27,500 bases of DNA from Medakamo hakoo (Eukaryota; Chlorophyta; Trebouxiophyceae; Coccomyxaceae): assembly GCA_026636295.1 (NCBI GenBank), contig CP089457.1, positions 577,501-605,000 of the forward strand, read 5' to 3'. Under the pieces are notes generated by a model, which saw only the letters and a list, made by a program, of their open reading frames with translations, searched no databases and was not told the DNA's origin. Positions 1-9,722 of this stretch are shown piece after piece (the stretch's first letter is position 1; each line of letters begins with the position of its first letter). Made by a program: the position numbers and the translations under genes.

Positions 1-154
1 CCAATTGATCCTCGTTAAGGGATTTAGATTGTACTCATTCCAATTACCAGAGTTGAAAAACCCCGGTATTGTTATTTATTGTCACTACCTCCCTGTATCA
101 GGATTGGGTAATTTGCGCGCCTGCTGCCTTCCTTGGATGTGGTAGCCGTTTCTC

Positions 155-587
155 CGCGTGTTCCGTGCCGAGTGTCCGAAGGACAACCCAACACTCCACG
201 AGCTCTCCCCGGTCCGTATGTGGGCCGGTTCCTCTCGCAGACCACCTTTCGGTGGGGGCCGACTATATCTCAAGCCTCCTTTCCATGCAGGAAAGGAAGC
301 CCACTGCCATCTAGTCTGTGAACTGCATCCGTGGGCGGTTCGCGTCATCGCGGCCGCCGGCAGGACTTGGCTGCGGATAACCCATTGGTGCATCTCTGGA
401 CGTTTTGACCGTACCCGAGGGCGTTAACCCCCGGCCACCGGCCGCGTTTCCGCGCCGGCTTGGTAGTCGCAGAGCTTTAGGGCCTCCCCGCAATTTGACA
501 GTGTTGCCCGGGCCGTGTTGTCGCACGGCCGGACTACCGGGGGCACACCCGCGTGTGCCCCAAGTCTCGAGCCCAAGAAAATTGTAT
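155..587 (-). ncRNA. Group I intron (IC1-like) in 18S, second site
   Basis: This 433-nt insert lies between exon ...GGGAGCCT and GAGAAACGG, which corresponds to about E. coli SSU position 323. It follows group I rules: the upstream exon ends in U and the intron ends in G. The internal guide GGGCUC pairs with exon GAGCCU through a terminal U-G wobble, forming P1. The conserved core blocks are present (GACTAGATGGCAGTGGG and GATATAGTCGG, the R and S elements of IC1 introns). A P8-like hairpin (CCTTTCC, loop ATGCA, GGAAAGG) lies between them. The intron is too short for a homing endonuclease and no such frame is seen, so it should be a ribozyme without its own mobility gene. Confidence 0.9.
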
Positions 588-947
588 AGGCTCCCTCTCC
601 GGAATCGAACCCTAATCCTCCGTCACCCGTTACCACCACCGTAGGCCACTACCTTACGGTTGAAAGTTGATAGGGCAGAAATTTGAATGAAACATCGCCG
701 GCACGAGGCCATGCGATTCGTGAAGTTATCATGATTCACCGCGAGTCGGGCAAGCCCGGTCGGCCTTTTATCTAATAAATACGTCCCTTCCAGAAGTCGG
801 GATTTACGCACGTATTAGCTCTAGAATTACTACGGTTATCCGAGTAGTAAAGTACCATCAAATAAACTATAACTGATTTAATGAGCCATTCGCAGTTTCA
901 CAGTATAAAGCAGTTTATACTTAGACATGCATGGCTTAATCTTTGAG

Positions 948-1368
948 CGTTGCTTCGGTCGCGAAGGGCCAGGGCCCCTGCCCGAGGGCAGTACTACTCG
1001 CGTCCTTCGACAGCTCTCCGGCCCCCGCGGGAGGGGGGCCATCCTCTGTCGAACCACCTTGCGTGTGGGAACCGACTATATCTCAAGCCTCCACACACGC
1101 ATGCGTGTGTGGAGACCCACCGACATTTAGTCTGTGAACTGCACCCGCGGGAAAACGCGTTTTCCCAGCGGACTTGGCTGCCCATTGCCCCTCTGATCGC
1201 ATCACAGGATTGTCACCGTGCCCGCAGGTTTCCCTGCGGTGCGCTGCCGCCCTTTCGGGCGCCAGGCGGTACCGTGGTGCGTCGGGGTGTCCGGGCAATT
1301 TGACGGTGTTGCCCAACTCCGTGGTTGGACTAGCATGCAATTCGCATGCTTTCACTTGCCAAAAGGAA
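948..1368 (-). ncRNA. Group I intron (IC1-like) in 18S, first site
   Basis: This 421-nt insert lies between ...CATATGCTTGT and CTCAAAGATTAAG, only 35 nt into the 18S gene. The upstream exon ends in U and the intron ends in G. Guide GCAAG pairs with exon CUUGU, with the expected U-G at the cleavage site. The R block GACTAAATGTCGGTGGG and S block GATATAGTCGG are close to those of the Tetrahymena intron. A perfect 26-bp palindrome at 1089-1114, rich in CA/TG, sits between R and S and should form P8. Another perfect palindrome is at 1149-1166. There is no room for a homing endonuclease. Confidence 0.9.
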
Positions 1369-1435
1369 ACAAGCATATGACTACTGGCAGGATCAACCAG
1401 GTAGCTGCCTTTCCCGAGCGGGTCGCGGCGGCAAT

Positions 1436-1458
1436 CGTCTTTTCGAAAAGAAAAGACG
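1436..1458. repeat. Hairpin just upstream of 18S 5' end (left)
   Basis: Arms CGTCTTTT (1436-1443) and AAAAGACG (1451-1458) form a perfect 8-bp stem with a 7-nt loop. Flanking GTCGCGG and CCGCGAC can extend it. Its place next to the mature 18S end suggests a role in pre-rRNA folding or cleavage, as 5' ETS hairpins have in other eukaryotes. That role is inferred. Confidence 0.6.
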
Positions 1459-2106
1459 ACAGAACCAACCGCGACTGAATCCGTTCGTCCTCAAGCCCCA
1501 TTGCAGGGCAGGAGTGTATGAAAGGTTTTGAATCGCTACTTGTGTGTGTGTTGTGTAGCTGCGCCGATCCGACGCCGCACCGGCAACGAGGGCCGGGCGG
1601 GCGCGGAAGACGGACGCTTGCTTCGAGTCCGGTTCAAAGAAACCGTCCCCCACCACCCGTCGGCGGAGCGGAGGAACTGGCAGGGTGCGCGGTCGAACGA
1701 CCGGCCTGCCGCCTCCCGCCGGCGGGGGTGCGTCGCCAGCTGACCCCGGGTCGCGTCGACCGCGCCTTCGAAAAAGCGCGGGTCGCGATGCCTCCCGGAG
1801 CCGGACCTGGCCAACGGCTGTGTTTCGTAAGTTTGTGCATCGCATAGCAGCACGAACTTCCCACCGCGCCCCGGCCAAACCTTGCCTTTTGAGGAGCAAG
1901 GGGCGGGGCTGGGCGTGTGTCGGCCCGCCGGCCTCCCCCCTCCGAAGAGGAGGGAGGCGGCGGACCATTCGTTGATACCGGCAAAAGAACCGAGGCGTTG
2001 AGGTCGCTCCAGGCGCTGCCGCAGCAGCTCCCGGACGCGCCGCGTCGGGCCGGACTGTCACTCACCAAAGAATGTTGGAAAACAGCTACTGGGCAAGTCC
2101 CTGCAT

Positions 2107-2148
2107 GCCGGCGGGTCCCAGGCTGTTCAGCCTGGGGCGGCCGCCGGC
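2107..2148. repeat. Nested inverted repeat in rDNA spacer (left)
   Basis: The inner stem is CCCAGGCT (2117-2124), loop GTTC, AGCCTGGG (2129-2136). The outer stem is GCCGGCGG (2107-2114) with CCGCCGGC (2141-2148). Both stems are perfect. This could be a structural element of the spacer, an RNA polymerase I terminator or promoter element, or a processing site. The sequence alone does not decide. Confidence 0.5.
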
Positions 2149-2328
2149 GGGCGCCTGTCACTGGGTCGGGGAGAGGTCGTCTCCCCACAGACGAGGTGCA
2201 GGGTGAGGTGGGTGGGGCACGACAACACGGGTGACATTAGGCACTGGGAGAGGGTGGGCTCTGGGCAGTGTGGCCGGGGGAGTTGACGAAACAATGCGAG
2301 CTCTCTCCCCTGTCTTTTTGCATGGGGG

Positions 2329-2730
2329 TGAGGCGTCGGCCGCCTCGCCCGCCGCCTCGTCACGCCCCGCACCCACGGTCCTGGGGGCGGGGCGGCTAGG
2401 TGAGTGACAAGGCGGGCGGTGGGTGGGTGGGTGGGTGGGCGGGCGGCGTGAGTGAGAGCGTGGCCTGGGCCGCCGCCGCCGCGCGCTCTGTGTGTGTCCG
2501 GCGACGCCACCCAGCCCTAGCGCTGCGCGGCTCACTGGTTTTTCTTTTCCCCTTCTCTCGCCGGGGGGGGTCTGGGGGTGTAGTACACCCGGCCCTCCCG
2601 AACACCCACATGAACAGTGCTCCTCTCTCGGCTTGTGGGTTACAGAAAACACACGCGCCCGCCTCCGCTGCCCTCCCTTCCCTGCCCTCCCCCCTGCCCT
2701 CCCTCCCCATACCCGCCCATCCCTTGCTTT
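2329..2730. other. Diverged spacer between rDNA arm and first protein gene
   Basis: From 2329 to about 2590 this stretch is still recognisably related to the right side (about 25035-25304), but with indels and substitutions. It includes short GGTGG and GGGC tandem repeats near 2420-2450. From about 2600 to 2730 it is a C- and CCCT-rich tract that should be the 3' flank of the carrier gene. I see no gene here. Confidence 0.6.
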
Positions 2731-4083
2731 TCACTTGCGCGCGGGCGCCGCCCAATCGGCCGCCTTGGGCGCGTAAAACAGCTTGGCCTGCTCCAACGCG
2801 GAGAAGAAGACGCACCCGCCCAGGCCGATCCACAGGACGCGCGGCTCCCACCCGCGGAAGAGCGTGGCGACGCCCTCCTCGCGCACAATCTTGGCTGTGC
2901 AGTCGGCGATGCCCTTGTACCGGCCAGTCGCGCCCTGGGTCATCAGCCGGGTTTTGAGCACGTCCAGGGGTGTGGTGACGACACCCGTGATGGCGCCCGC
3001 CGCCGCGCCGATGGCCGACACCTCCGCCGCGTTGACGTCGCGGGCGCCCTTGAGCGAGGCCGCGTACGCGCGCTTGAGCTGCTCGTACGCGACAAACTCG
3101 ATGGCGTCGAACGGGATGTCCCGCAACAGGAAGGAGCCGTAGCCGGCGAACATGCCGCGCAGGCCCTCCCGGGCGACGATGGACCGGACGGCCGCGGTCG
3201 CGGCCGCAAACTCGCCGGACTGCATGCGCTGCTTGACGACCTCTGTTGGCACGCGCACGACCGACGCGGCCACGCCCGCGGTCGCGCCCGCGACCAGGGG
3301 GCCCAGCCACTCCTTGCCCGGTGGCGCCCCGTCGGCCACCCGGCGCTTGACCGGCTCGTACACGCCCATGAAGATGGCGGACGCTGGCATGACGCCGGCC
3401 AGGTTGCCCCACACGCCCGAGTACAGGGCCTTGCCGCCGCCGGCTTGGAGCAGGGCGCGCAGGCCGCCGCCCGACCGCATGAGCTGGAGCCGGGTCTTGA
3501 TGGTGTCGATGGGGTACAGGGCTGTTGCGTGGGCGGGTGTATGGGGAGTGAGTGTGCGTCGGAAAAAAAAACAGGCCCACCACCCACATGTGCAAGCGCG
3601 GCTTTTCTCACCTGCTTCCACCGCCGCGCCCGCCGTCGCGCCGGCCGCCAGGTTGCCCAGAACGACCCGCCACTGCGGCGCGCCCGTCGCGGGTGGCGCG
3701 GCCGCCCCGCCCGCGGCGGCCAGCGTCGCGACCGGGCCGCCGGCCTTGGCGGTGGTGGTGGTGGTGGTGGCGGTCGCTGTGCCGCGGCCACCGTTGCCCG
3801 CCGTCCCCATCGTCATGCTGGCAAAGCCCGCCGCCCGCCGGCGCCGGGGCGGTAGAGCCGCCGCAGTGACCAGGCCGGCGGTCGCGGCGGTGTCGTGGTG
3901 GTCATGGTGGCCGCGGTGGCTCCGGCGCGGGCCGGCCGGCCGGCCGGCGCGGCGGTGGTGGGCCGCGTCAGCCGAGCGGGTCGGGCGGCCGCTCAACTCA
4001 AAGCGCGCGCGCGCAAAGTCTACGGCCGGCGGGGTGGCGGCCGCGTCCTGGACGTCCACCCAGCGGCAGGCAGCCGTCAGCAT
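2731..4083 (-). CDS. SAMC: S-adenosylmethionine carrier, mitochondrial carrier family
   Basis: This is a membrane carrier that should import S-adenosylmethionine into plastid or mitochondrion in exchange for S-adenosylhomocysteine. Exons are 3612-4083 and 2731-3521. The 90-nt intron (GTGAG...CAG) is a multiple of three with no stop, but its removal restores the family text [15 protein letters not shown]. The spliced product is 420 aa. All three carrier signatures are visible: [16 protein letters not shown] and [21 protein letters not shown] and [17 protein letters not shown] are typical of plant SAMC/SLC25A26. The first ATG gives a long Ala/Thr/Gly-rich leader that may be a transit peptide. 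An inner ATG at 3816 would give 331 aa, nearer the usual size. It is divergent from CTP synthase, with 229 bp between the starts. Confidence 0.92.
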   Translation of the reverse strand: MLTAACRWVDVQDAAATPPAVDFARARFELSGRPTRSADAAHHRRAGRPAGPRRSHRGHHDHHDTAATAGLVTAAALPPRRRRAAGFASMTMGTAGNGGRGTATATTTTTTAKAGGPVATLAAAGGAAAPPATGAPQWRVVLGNLAAGATAGAAVEAGEKSRACTCGWWACFFFRRTLTPHTPAHATALYPIDTIKTRLQLMRSGGGLRALLQAGGGKALYSGVWGNLAGVMPASAIFMGVYEPVKRRVADGAPPGKEWLGPLVAGATAGVAASVVRVPTEVVKQRMQSGEFAAATAAVRSIVAREGLRGMFAGYGSFLLRDIPFDAIEFVAYEQLKRAYAASLKGARDVNAAEVSAIGAAAGAITGVVTTPLDVLKTRLMTQGATGRYKGIADCTAKIVREEGVATLFRGWEPRVLWIGLGGCVFFSALEQAKLFYAPKAADWAAPARK

Positions 4084-4312
4084 GGCGGGCAGCGGGAGGC
4101 GGGGAGGGGCGGTGTGTGGCTGTCGGAGCGGGCGAAACAGAGAGGCAAAGCCGCCGCGTCGCGCGAGTGAGCGGCGACGCTGCCGCAAGCCGCCGCCGGT
4201 TGCCTGCCATCATTCTTGCTTTTCTCTCGCGGGCGAGGGGGCGGCCTACCCTCTACACACACTCCACGCACCCTCCCCGGCGGCCGTGTGCTCACGCCAC
4301 CCACCACCCCCA
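4084..4312. promoter_or_regulatory. Shared upstream region, carrier and CTP synthase
   Basis: These 229 bp separate two divergent start codons and must hold both 5' leaders and promoters. No TATA-like motif stands out. The CTP synthase side is CA- and CCACC-rich just before its ATG. A bidirectional promoter is inferred from spacing only. Confidence 0.45.
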
Positions 4313-6955
4313 ATGAAGTACGTCCTCGTCACCGGCGGCGTGGTGTCGGGCCTGGGCAAGGGCGTGACGGCGTCGTCGATTGGCGTCATCCTCCAGGCGT
4401 GCGGCCACCGGGTGACGTCCATCAAGATTGGTGCGTGTGCGGGCGTGGTAGGTGTGGTGGGCGTGTGGGGCGGAGGAGGGGAAGGCGCCGGCGCGCGCTG
4501 GCCGGTCCACCTCTCTCCTGTTTTTCGCGCGGGCGTCGATGCGGCGCGCGCAACCGCTGCTGGGCTGTCGGGGCTGGAGGCCCAGCCCTCGTTCTCACCC
4601 CCGCCCCTGCCTCCACCCTCCCTCCCCACCCACCAGACCCGTACCTCAACACGGATGCGGGCACGATGTCGCCCTTTGAACACGGCGAAGTGTTTGTGCT
4701 GGACGACGGCGGCGAGGTGCGTTGGACCCCCTTTTTTTGAAAGAGCCGGGGAGAGAGGGGGCGCCCGTTTTTTTCTGCTCGCGGCGGCCGATGCGGCGGC
4801 CCACGCTGCGAAATGGCCCGGCAACGGGCGGGCGGGGGCCGCCACTGCCCGTCCGCCGCTCGCATGGTCTGTCCAGCGCACCAGACAACCTCCTGACCGC
4901 GTGACGCGGGCAGGAGGCGGCTGCGTGGACGGTTTGCCCGGCCCCCAGGCGGGGCGCGAAAGAGAGAAAAAAACGTCGCGCGCAGTCCCTGCTTGTTTCG
5001 CTGACCACGCTCTCCCACGCCCCACCCCCTCTCTCTACACACCGACACACCCAGGTCGACCTGGACCTGGGCAACTACGAGCGCTTCCTGGACCTGACCC
5101 TGACCCGGGACAACAACCTGACGACGGGCAAGGTGTACCAGGCCGTCATCGAAAAGGAGCGGCGGGGCGACTACCTGGGCAAGACGGTCCAGGTCGTGCC
5201 CCACATCACGGACGCGATCCAAGAGTGGATCGAGCGCGTCGCGCACGTGCCCGTCGACGGCCGGCCGGGCCCGGCGGACGTGTGCGTCATCGAGCTGGGC
5301 GGCACGGTGGGCGACATCGAGTCCATGCCCTTTGTCGAAGCGCTGCGCCAGTTCCAGTTCAGGGTCGGGCCGGGCAACTTTTGCAGCGTGCACGTCTCCC
5401 TCGTCCCCGTCCTGGGCGTCGTCGGCGAGCAGAAGACCAAGCCCACCCAGCACAGCGTGTCCGTGCTGCGGTCGCTGGGCCTGAACCCGCACATGCTGGC
5501 GTGCCGGTCGCAGGAGCCGCTGTCGGACGCGGTGCGCGAAAAGCTGGTGCGTTTTCTTTTTGGCTTTTTTTTTGAGCGGTGGTGGGTGGGTTGGGTGGAT
5601 GGAGCGCCGGACGCCCGGGTCGCGAGCTTGTGGGCTCGGTCCAAAGCACCGCGATCCGAGAAGCACGCCGCCGTCCCAACCACCCCGCCGTCCCAACGAC
5701 CCCTCACAACTCACCACCTGTCTCACCACCACCCACCGTCCCATCAAACCACACACACACACGCGCGCGCCAGGCCCTCTTCTGCCAGGTGCCGACCAAG
5801 CACGTCCTCAACATGCACGACGTCTCCAACATCTGGAAGGTGCCGCTCGTCCTGGAAGCCCAGGGCGCGCACGAGTCCATTTGCGCCCAGCTCCAGCTGT
5901 CGGGCGCCGACCGCATGAACCTGGCGCACTGGAAGACGACGCTGGCGGACCGGTGGGACAACCTGGAATCATCGCTGACCATCGCCATGGTCGGCAAGTA
6001 CACTGGCCTGTCTGACGCGTACCTGTCCGTCATCAAAGCCCTCCAGCACGCGTGCCTGGCCGTCAACCGGCGCCTGGACCTGGCGTGGGTCGACGCGGAA
6101 AAGCTGGAGGACGCGGCCAAGGCCGAGGACGAGGCGGCCTGGGCGGCCGCGCACGCCACGCTCGCCGCCGCGCACGGCGTCCTGGTCCCCGGCGGCTTCG
6201 GCGGGCGGGGCGTGGAGGGCAAGATCCTGGCGGCCAAGTACGCGCGCGAGGCGGGCAAGCCGTACCTGGGCATCTGCCTGGGCATGCAGCTGGCCGTCGT
6301 CGAGTACGCGCGCAACGTGCTGGGCCTGGCCGACGCCAACTCCGCGGAATTCGACGCGGCCACGCCCCACCCGGCCGTCGTCTTCATGCCGGAAGGGTCG
6401 ACGACGCACAAGGGCGGGACGATGCGGCTGGGCTCGCGGCGGACCGTGCTCGAAACGGTCGACTGCATCGCGGCCAAGCTGTACCAGGCGGAGCAGTACG
6501 TGCACGAGCGGCACCGCCACCGGTACGAAGTCAACCCCACGCTCGTGCCGGAGCTGGAGGCGAAAGGCCTGAAGTTTGTGGGCAAGGACGAGACGGGCCA
6601 GCGCATGGAGATCGTGGAGCTCCAGGTGAGCGAGGAGGGTGGTGGCGTGGAGGAGGTGGGGGGTTGTTTTTTTTTTTTCACGCACGCACGCGCACCCCAC
6701 ACTCACACCCACCCATCCCAAAACAACACGCACATACAGGGCCACCCCTACTACGTCGCCGCCCAGTTCCACCCGGAGTTTAAATCCCGCCCCGGCAAGC
6801 CGTCCCCGCTGTTCCTGGGCCTGGTCCTGGCCGCGTCGGGCAAGCTGGACAACTGGCTGAGCGGCAACCCGCTCAGCCCGGCGGCCGCGCCGGCCAAGCG
6901 GGCCCGGGTGGCGGCGGCCAAGGGCGGCGGCAAGCCGCTGAAAGAAAACTTGTGA
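4313..6955 (+). CDS. CTPS: CTP synthase
   Basis: The enzyme makes CTP from UTP, ATP and glutamine, the last step of de novo pyrimidine nucleotide synthesis. It has five exons: 4313-4430, 4637-4716, 5055-5546, 5774-6625 and 6740-6955. The introns of 206, 338, 227 and 114 nt start GTGCG or GTGAG and end in AG. The spliced protein is 585 aa, normal for eukaryotes. The N-terminal synthetase domain has [17 protein letters not shown] and continues across the introns as [15 protein letters not shown] and [15 protein letters not shown]. The C-terminal glutamine amidotransferase domain has its nucleophile Cys398 in GICLGMQ and the His525/Glu527 pair in FHPEF, so it looks active. Regulation by CTP and GTP and filament assembly are known for the family but cannot be judged here. 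The tail is Ala/Lys-rich. Confidence 0.97.
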
Positions 6956-7536
6956 ATGTGTGTTTGTGTGTGTGAGAGAGGAGGAGGCGGGAGAGGCGGA
7001 GTGGAAGAGAGAGCGACCTGGGCGCGGCGTGTTTTGTGCGCGGGGGTGTGTTGTTGTGTGTGGCCGGCGCGCCGCCCGTCCCGCACAACCACCACCGCGG
7101 GCACGCCTTGTCGCCAGCACTGGGGCGGGTGGTGGAGTGTGTCTGTTTGTGTGTGCGTGTGTGTACGTGTGTGTGTGAAAAACGGGATGAAACAAAAAGA
7201 TGACAGGATTTTTTTTTTTGCGACCACGCGCCCCGTCCGTTCATTTTCGCTCACTCCCCCCCACACTCGCAGCAGCAGCAGCGCGCGAGTGAAAAAAAAA
7301 CAACGCTCGCACCGCGCAGCAGCGGCCGCCTTCCTCTCAGACCCTTCCCCTTTCCCAGCAAGGCCGAACACGTGCGCACTCGTCCAGCGCGCGTGCGTGC
7401 CCTGACGGGCGTGTCTGCGAGCGACCGTCGCCTCGCAAACAAAAAACGCCGCGCGCGCGAAACCATTGCCTCTCGCCGACCTCTCTCTCCAGGCAGGCAC
7501 GCCCACACACAGACGGCCAAAACGAAAAGAAAACGA
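6956..7536. other. Intergenic region before the protein kinase gene
   Basis: This 581-bp stretch holds the CTP synthase 3' end and the kinase promoter and leader. It starts with a TGTGTG-rich tract, has a T9 run near 7210 and an A9 run near 7293, and becomes AAACG-rich just before the kinase ATG. No RNA gene or short conserved frame was seen. Confidence 0.5.
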
Positions 7537-9118
7537 ATGCGCAGCTTCCTGAACAAGGTCGCCACCGCCCGCGGCAGCTCCCGCGACGGCGGCATCGGCG
7601 GCGGCCCAGGCGGCGGCGGCGGCCTGGGCGCCGACCTGGTCGGCCGCACGCTGGCCATCGGCCCGACCGCGACTGTCCTGGTCGACCGCCCCATCGGCGA
7701 GGGTGGCTTCGCCACCATCTACCGCGCCCGCGACCTGGCCACGGGCGAGGCAGTCGCTCTCAAGCACGTCCGCCTGGCGGGCGACGCGGACGCGGCGGCC
7801 GACTGCCGCAACGAGGTGGGCGTCATGTGGGCGCTGCGCGGCCACCCGCACATCCTCACCCTGCGCGCCGCGACGGGCGGGGGCGTGGACGCAGTCATCG
7901 CGGGTGGTGATGGTGGCCGTGGTGGTGGTGGTGGAGAGGATGGGCGTGGCGAGCAGGTCGCTGGCGCCGCCGCGGCGGCGGCAGCAGCGACGGCCGACCA
8001 GGCGCCAACGACGGCCGCGGCCACCACACCCACCGGCACTCCTCCACCTCCACCTCCCGCGGACGAGGCCCTGCTGCTCATGGACCTGTGCACCGAAAGC
8101 TTGGCCGACCGCCTGCGCGCCGCGGGTGCGGCAGCCGCCGCCGCCGCCGCCGCCGCACCCGCAGCCGGCCCACCCCAACCGGTCGGCCTGCCGCCCGCCG
8201 ACGCGGCGGCCGCCTTCCGGGACGTGTGCCGGGGCGTGGCGGCCATGCACGCCGCGTCGCCGCCCCTGTTCCACCGGGACATCAAAGCCGAAAACGTGCT
8301 GCTCCACGCCAGCGGGCGGTGGGTGCTGTGCGACTTTGGCAGCGCGACCGCGTGGGCGGGCGTGCACCGCGACACCGACGCGATCATGGTCGCGGAGGAT
8401 GAGGTCCGCCGCCGCACGACGCCCGCGTACCGGGCGCCCGAGCTGTTTGACCTGTACACCCGGGAACGGCTGGACGGCCGGGTGGACGTGTGGGCGCTGG
8501 GCGTGCTGCTGTACCTGCTGGCGGCCGGGCGTCTGCCCTTCACGACCGGCGCCGACACCAACAAGCTGGCCGTCCTGGGCGGGCGGTTCCCGCCGCTGCC
8601 GCCGGGCGTGCCGCCGGCCATGGCCGCCCTGGTGGGCGACCTGCTGGCCGTAGCGCCCGCGGACCGGCCGGCCATGGTCGCCGTCCTGGCCCGGGCGGAA
8701 GCCCTGGCGGCCGACTTGGAGGCGGGTGGTGGCGGTGGCGGTGGTGGTGGAGGTGAGAGTGCGGCGGCCGTGCCACCACAGGCTGACCCGGTGGCGGCGC
8801 CCGCACCGGAGGCTGGCCACCTCATGCCGCCGTCGCCGTTGGCGGCGGCAGGAGGCACGTCGCCCGCCCGGCGCCAGGTCTCCAAGCCGGCCGGCAGCGG
8901 CTTTGCCGCGTTTGGCCCACCCAAACGCGGCGACGGCGGTGGTGAGGCGGCGCGGCCCGCGAGCCCAGCGCCCGCGCCCACCGCCGCCGCCCGGCCGGGA
9001 GGTGGCGGCGGGGCGGGCACGTTTTGGGCCCGGCATGGGAGCGGTGAGGCCGGCCCGCCGCCCGGCGGCAGCCCGGTGAAGCAGCAGCAGCAGGCGGCGG
9101 CGACGGCGCCTGCGTCAC

Positions 9119-9153
<35 letters not shown>

Positions 9154-9459
9154 GCCGCTCAGCGACCCCAGGACGACGAGGTGGAAAGCCTGCGCCGCCA
9201 GCTGGCGGGCGCCCTGGCCCGCAACGCGGCCCTGGCCGAGACGGTGCGGGCCCAGGACGCCACGATCGCCCAGCTGCGGGTGGCGGCGGCCGCACACGAG
9301 GCCAGCAGCAGGGCGGGTGCTGCCGCCACCGGGTGGGCCACGTTTGGTGGGGAGGAGGGCGAGGGCGACGCGGTGGTGGGCGGAGCGGGCCTGGCGGGTG
9401 CGGCGGAGGTGGAGCGGGCGGCATCGGAGCCGACGCCCGTGGAGAGTTGGCGATTGTAA
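7537..9459 (+). CDS. NAK-family (AAK1/GAK-like) serine/threonine protein kinase
   Basis: This looks like a kinase of the NAK family, whose members phosphorylate clathrin adaptors and act in endocytosis. It is a single exon of 640 aa. The start is the first in-frame ATG, giving MRSFLNKVAT. Catalytic landmarks are present: glycine loop GEGGFA (54-59), Lys76, Glu93, HRDIKAEN with Asp248, DFG (266-268), and APE (300-302). The forms WVLCDFGSAT and YRAPELFDL are characteristic of NAK. Two low-complexity inserts (about 123-175, and an Ala run near 198-212) interrupt the N-lobe and the hinge/alphaD region in frame. The C-terminal half is Gly/Ala/Pro-rich with a poly-Pro run coded by a CCG microsatellite near 9119. 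A likely short coiled coil follows (VESLRRQLAGALARN). The same strand carries CTP synthase upstream and the J-protein downstream. Confidence 0.88.
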
Positions 9460-9722
9460 ACGGATGGAAATGGAAACGGAGATGGTCGAGGTCGAGGTCA
9501 GTCGCGAATTCCCCGGACGCACACACGCAGCACCGCCCACGCACGCGCACGCACACGCCACACACAAACAAACCCCTCGCCATACCCAGGCCGCCCTTGC
9601 CTTCCTCACACAGTCATGCGGGCGGGCGCACCACGCCTGTGATTTGAAGAGGGCGCGCGTGCGAAGCAGAGCGCGAGCGCGTTTTTTTCTTCGCCGACCC
9701 GCCCGACCACCCACTGAAAAAA

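Larger units (their letters stand above)
1..1403 (-). rRNA. 18S (SSU) rRNA gene, 5' part, with two group I introns
   Basis: On the minus strand the gene begins TACCTGGTTGATCCTGCC at 1403, the universal 5' end of nuclear 18S rRNA. Exon pieces are 1369-1403 (35 nt), 588-947 and 1-154. They are split by group I introns at 948-1368 and 155-587. Joined, they read as uninterrupted conserved 18S through to the block near GAGGATCAATTGG. The gene leaves the window at position 1, so the 3' half, 5.8S and 28S are not seen. The exon text looks green-algal, which is an impression from memory. Transcription runs outward, away from the protein genes. Confidence 0.97.
1..2328. repeat. Left arm of rDNA inverted repeat
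   Basis: This arm holds the 5' part of the 18S gene, its two group I introns and the upstream transcribed spacer. It reappears in reverse complement at the right end, and matching positions add up to 27633 all the way from 133/27500 to 2328/25305, so I see no indel in about 2.2 kb. Bases 1-132 have no partner only because the window stops. The identity ends at a G run (5 G here, 7 in the other arm). Such identity in a spacer suggests recent duplication or ongoing gene conversion, which is an inference. Confidence 0.95.
1404..2328 (-). other. 5' external transcribed spacer / rDNA spacer, left arm
   Basis: These 925 bases lie upstream of 18S and contain no credible protein gene. They should include the 5' ETS and perhaps the RNA polymerase I start, which I cannot place. 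A stable hairpin sits 33 nt before the 18S 5' end (1436-1458), and a larger nested one lies at 2107-2148. The same text occurs in the right arm. Open frames here are low-complexity by-products of the high GC content. Confidence 0.7.

Noticed and set aside
1089-1114. Perfect CA/TG palindrome as a possible mobile-element end
   Set aside because: It lies between the R and S core blocks of the group I intron and is best read as the P8 helix. There are no flanking target duplications.
155-1368. Homing endonuclease genes within the group I introns
   Set aside because: The introns are 421 and 433 nt and nearly filled by the ribozyme core. Short open frames in them have no LAGLIDADG or His-Cys motif.
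1393-2188. Protein-like frames in the rDNA spacer, present in both arms
   Set aside because: They overlap the 5' ETS, read Arg/Pro/Ala filler and overlap one another on both strands. Their conservation is explained by the identical rDNA arms.
3152-5575. Very long plus-strand open frame (over 800 codons) across the carrier, CTP synthase exons and introns
   Set aside because: It is antisense to the carrier and out of frame with CTP synthase. Its translation is Arg/Pro/Ala low-complexity. Long empty frames are expected at this GC content because stop codons are rare.
6751-9036. Minus-strand frame of 761 codons opposite the kinase
   Set aside because: The plus strand carries a full set of kinase motifs. 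The minus translation has no domain and crosses intergenic repeats.
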